DNA of 64,000 nt, taken from positions 248,001 to 312,000 of the forward strand of contig NZ_JAINVX010000005.1 of the NCBI RefSeq assembly GCF_019880635.1, given 5' to 3'. The notes under the pieces are model-generated. The model had not been told where the DNA came from and made no database searches. It saw nothing but the letters and a program-made list of their open reading frames with translations. The stretch's first letter is position 1. The number at the start of each line of letters is the position of its first letter. The stretch is from Hanstruepera marina. GTDB lineage: Bacteria; Bacteroidota; Bacteroidia; Flavobacteriales; Flavobacteriaceae. Positions 61,885-64,000 of the stretch are shown here, one piece after another. A program made the position numbers and the translations under genes.

Positions 61885-61913
61885 TTGTTTTTTCAATTTA
61901 TTAATTACTTTAG
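61885..61913 (+). promoter_or_regulatory. Promoter of the pheA leader
   Basis: TTG (61885-61887), an 18-bp spacer, then TACTTTAG (61906-61913), one mismatch to TAnnTTTG. It would start transcription just before the leader-peptide ATG at 61925. Confidence 0.55.
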
Positions 61914-61924
61914 CCTATGTAATT

Positions 61925-62005
61925 ATGAAAGCAAGTACGAATTTTACATATTATAACTGGTTTTATTTCTTTTATCAAAAAAGAAACGAGACGCAGTATA
62001 TGTAA
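61925..62005 (+). CDS. Aromatic-rich leader peptide (attenuator), 26 aa
   Basis: ATG to TAA, 26 codons. Residues 7-17 contain four Phe, four Tyr and one Trp ('FTYYNWFYFFY' as the core), a fifth Tyr near the end. This is the hallmark of a ribosome-mediated attenuator for aromatic amino acids. The codons lie right before CGAGAC (61987-61992), which can pair with GTCTCG (62034-62039) and so disrupt the terminator. A ribosome stalled on Phe/Tyr/Trp codons leaves CGAGAC free; one reaching the stop masks it. It sits upstream of pheA. Confidence 0.8.
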   Translation: MKASTNFTYYNWFYFFYQKRNETQYM

Positions 62006-62029
62006 TTTTTAATTAAAAATATATTAGAT

Positions 62030-62061
62030 AAAAGTCTCGGTTAATAATCGAGACTTTTTTT
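62030..62061 (+). terminator. Attenuator terminator before pheA
   Basis: AAAGTCTCG (62031-62039) pairs with CGAGACTTT (62049-62057) across a 9-nt loop; a T run follows. It ends 4 bp before the pheA ATG. CGAGAC at 61987-61992 duplicates the 3' arm and gives the competing antiterminator. Confidence 0.88.
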
Positions 62062-62065
62062 GTTT

Positions 62066-62893
62066 ATGATAAAATCTGTTGCCATACAAGGAGTTCAAGG
62101 ATCGTTTCATCATATAGTTGCAAAAAACTACTTTGGTGATACCGTTGTTTTAAAGGAATGTTTGTCTTTTGATAAAGCAGTAGACACCCTATTGTCAAAA
62201 CAAGCTGATGCTGTTGTTATGGCTATCGAGAATTCTATTGCAGGCTCAATAATACCCAATTATGCTTTGATTGATGGATATAACCTGCATATAGTTGGTG
62301 AATATTATTTAGATATTCAGCACCATCTCATGGTATTGCCAGGGCAAACAATTGAAGATATTAATGAGGTATGTTCGCATCCTATGGCTTTGTTGCAATG
62401 CAAGGTGTTTTTAAAACAATATCCTCATATTAAGTTGGTTGAAGATAAGGACACAGCCGAAGTGGCCAAACGTATTCAACAAAACCAATTAAAAGGAGTT
62501 GCAGCTATTGGAAGTTATCTTGCAGCTGATTTGTTTGAGCTCAACATATTAGCAAGAAGTATTCAAACAATTAAGCATAATGAAACACGCTTTGTTATAG
62601 TAAAGCGTGAAAATCATGAAATTCCAAAAGGAGAAATAAATAAGGCATCTATAAAATTTCAACTAGAGCATAAACGAGGGAGCTTGGCTACCATATTAAA
62701 TGTTATGAGCGATTGTAAATTGAACTTAACCAAAATACAATCGCTACCAAAAATTGAAACGCCTTGGAAATATGCCTTTTTTGTTGATGTTACTTTTGAC
62801 GATTACAACGATTTTGAAAAAGCACAATCCATTATCAAAATTATGGCAGAAGATTTTAAAGTATTAGGGCTGTATAAACAAGCAAGATCATGA
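62066..62893 (+). CDS. pheA: Prephenate dehydratase
   Basis: A 275-residue enzyme converting prephenate to phenylpyruvate. The catalytic domain has 'IQGVQGSFHHIVAKNYFG', 'AIENSIAGSIIPNY' and the catalytic Thr-Arg-Phe in 'HNETRFVIVKR'. The C-terminal ACT domain ('LEHKRGSLATILNVMSDCKL', 'KIQSLP') would bind Phe for feedback inhibition; it differs slightly from the usual G-A-L-V and E-S-R-P motifs. I chose ATG 62066, right after the attenuator. No chorismate mutase domain is fused. Overlaps the aminotransferase by 4 bp. Confidence 0.95.
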   Translation: MIKSVAIQGVQGSFHHIVAKNYFGDTVVLKECLSFDKAVDTLLSKQADAVVMAIENSIAGSIIPNYALIDGYNLHIVGEYYLDIQHHLMVLPGQTIEDINEVCSHPMALLQCKVFLKQYPHIKLVEDKDTAEVAKRIQQNQLKGVAAIGSYLAADLFELNILARSIQTIKHNETRFVIVKRENHEIPKGEINKASIKFQLEHKRGSLATILNVMSDCKLNLTKIQSLPKIETPWKYAFFVDVTFDDYNDFEKAQSIIKIMAEDFKVLGLYKQARS

Positions 62894-64000
62894 TTGAATT
62901 AGCAAATCGATTACAAACGGTTGAGGAGTACTACTTTTCTAAAAAATTAAGAGAGGTTAGGTTGCTTATGGCAAATGGTAAGCCCGTTATTAATTTAGGA
63001 ATTGGTAGCCCAGATTTAAGTCCGCCACAAAAAGTTATCTCGGCTTTAGCCGAGAGTTTTACTAACCCTAAAGCCAATCAATATCAAAGTTATCAAGGCC
63101 TTCCAGAGTTGCGCGAAGCCATGGTTTCCTTTTATAGAGAGCAATACAATGTGTATTTAAGCCCATCAACAGAGGTATTGCCATTAATGGGAAGTAAGGA
63201 AGGTATTATGCATATTTCCATGGCGTTTTTAAATGCAGGTGATCAAGTTTTAATTCCCAATCCAGGATATCCTACTTACACATCAGTTACAAAGTTGGTA
63301 GGTGCAAAACCTATTTTATATAGTTTAACGGAAGAAAATGATTGGTTGCCAGATTTAGAACTTTTAGAAAAGCAAGACTTATCACAAGTAAAACTTATGT
63401 GGATAAATTATCCGCATATGCCAACAGGAGCAAAAGGCAGTGATGCTATTTTTACAAGGTTAGTATCTTTTGCCAAGCGGCATAATATTTTATTGGTTAA
63501 TGATAATCCTTATAGTTTTATTTTAAACACAGAACCTAAAAGCATATTTCAGGTTTCGGGAGCTAAAGACGTGTGTTTGGAACTTAATAGTTTGAGTAAG
63601 ACTTTTAATATGGCAGGATGGCGCGTTGGGATGGTTTTAGGAAAATCAGAATTTATTAATGCCATTTTGAAAGTGAAAAGTAATATGGATTCAGGTATGC
63701 TTTACGGTGTTCAAAAAGCAGCTATTGAAGCCTTAAATTGCTCAAAGCTATGGTATGTTAGCTTAAATCAGGTTTATAAGCAGCGTCGTGAACTAATCTG
63801 GAAACTGGCCGATGCCTTAAATTGTACTTACAATAAAAATGCATCGGGAATGTTTGTTTGGGCCAAGTTGCCGCCTTATATAAAATCGGAAGAGTTTATT
63901 GATTTACTATTAAAGGAAAATGACATTTTTATTGCGCCAGGAACAATTTTTGGTAGTAATGGCGAAGGCTATGTTAGGTTTTCACTTTGTGCAAATACAG
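62890..64000 (+). CDS. Class I/II PLP aminotransferase, probably aromatic (partial)
   Basis: Translated by hand from ATG 62890 (ATGA overlap with pheA). 370 codons are present and the frame is still open at the right edge. 'NLGIGSPDLSPPQKVISAL' and 'ANQYQSYQGLPELREAMVSF' lead. 'LMWINYPHMPTGAKGSD' has N-Y-P-H-M-P-T-G in place of the usual N-P-N-P-T-G. 'NDNPYSFIL' and 'LNSLSKTFNMAGWRVGMVLG' hold the Asp-x-x-Tyr and the PLP Lys. As the gene behind pheA it probably transaminates phenylpyruvate or prephenate; flavobacterial operons usually continue with tyrA/aroG-type genes. Confidence 0.9.
   Translation, partial: MIELANRLQTVEEYYFSKKLREVRLLMANGKPVINLGIGSPDLSPPQKVISALAESFTNPKANQYQSYQGLPELREAMVSFYREQYNVYLSPSTEVLPLMGSKEGIMHISMAFLNAGDQVLIPNPGYPTYTSVTKLVGAKPILYSLTEENDWLPDLELLEKQDLSQVKLMWINYPHMPTGAKGSDAIFTRLVSFAKRHNILLVNDNPYSFILNTEPKSIFQVSGAKDVCLELNSLSKTFNMAGWRVGMVLGKSEFINAILKVKSNMDSGMLYGVQKAAIEALNCSKLWYVSLNQVYKQRRELIWKLADALNCTYNKNASGMFVWAKLPPYIKSEEFIDLLLKENDIFIAPGTIFGSNGEGYVRFSLCANT

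Noticed and set aside
1-64000. CRISPR array, rRNA operon, prophage or transposase
   Set aside because: I saw no regularly spaced repeats, no rRNA sequence and no integrase, transposase or phage structural motifs in the translated frames.

Overview
The window is 64 kb of low-GC chromosomal DNA from a member of the Bacteroidota, almost certainly family Flavobacteriaceae. The evidence is a type IX secretion C-terminal sorting domain, the gliding ABC-transporter ATPase GldA, GLPGLI-family proteins, DUF5686 and GIN-domain proteins, a split MetH, and promoters of the flavobacterial type (TTG, about 20 bp, TAnnTTTG). It looks like core chromosome. There is no phage, plasmid or CRISPR signature and no transposase. 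The one clear insertion is a small nuclease-domain cassette sitting in frame inside metH.

Layout. 1-5.9 kb: AsmA-like protein (cut by the left edge), queuosine-precursor transporter, a FolK/deoxynucleoside-kinase fusion, a GyrI-like protein, a methyltransferase, an HTH/DUF2975 pair and a TrmH-type RNA methylase. 6-9 kb: mutS, then tRNA-Gly(GCC) and tRNA-Leu(UAA) with their own promoter and terminator. 9-15 kb: two small orphan genes, an Ala/Asp-repeat lipoprotein, Kdo transferase, a DegT aminotransferase overlapping a GalE-type epimerase, and an amidohydrolase. 15-28 kb, mostly minus strand: lspA-fabD, M48 protease, alpha/beta hydrolase, DUF6340 lipoprotein, a membrane-tethered DHFR, thyA, a nucleoside transporter, a bifunctional nuclease, etfBA and a T9SS cargo protein. 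28-39 kb: PDH E1-beta, DUF5686 protein, M1 peptidase, soluble and membrane pyrophosphatases, and a second deoxynucleoside kinase. 39-47 kb: a two-component system divergent from three tandem GLPGLI genes and a TonB-receptor-like barrel. 47-56 kb: the SAM/methionine locus. 56-64 kb: aminotransferase, PagL-like deacylase, GIN lipoprotein, unknown membrane protein, gldA, and the pheA/aminotransferase operon, cut by the right edge.

Functional themes. (1) Methionine and SAM cycle: metK and the divergent operon (gamma-synthase, homoserine dehydrogenase, metH part 1, metH part 2, metF) share one intergenic region. That region carries a canonical SAM-I riboswitch reading right and a SAM-II-like aptamer at the start of the metK leader reading left. 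(2) Folate and thymidylate supply: DHFR, ThyA, FolK-dNK, a second dNK and a nucleoside transporter, several of them unusual fusions. (3) Pyrophosphate use: Ppa next to a K+-type HppA. (4) Envelope stress or outer-membrane remodelling: the histidine kinase/regulator with the GLPGLI genes and barrel; a 10-bp-period GTTAACAC repeat lies between them.

Most notable observations: a DUF559 (restriction-endonuclease-fold) cassette with palindromic, mutually inverted ends inserted in frame in metH; a previously uncalled 26-residue aromatic-rich leader peptide with a complete attenuator upstream of pheA; and the paired SAM-sensing RNAs of two different classes.
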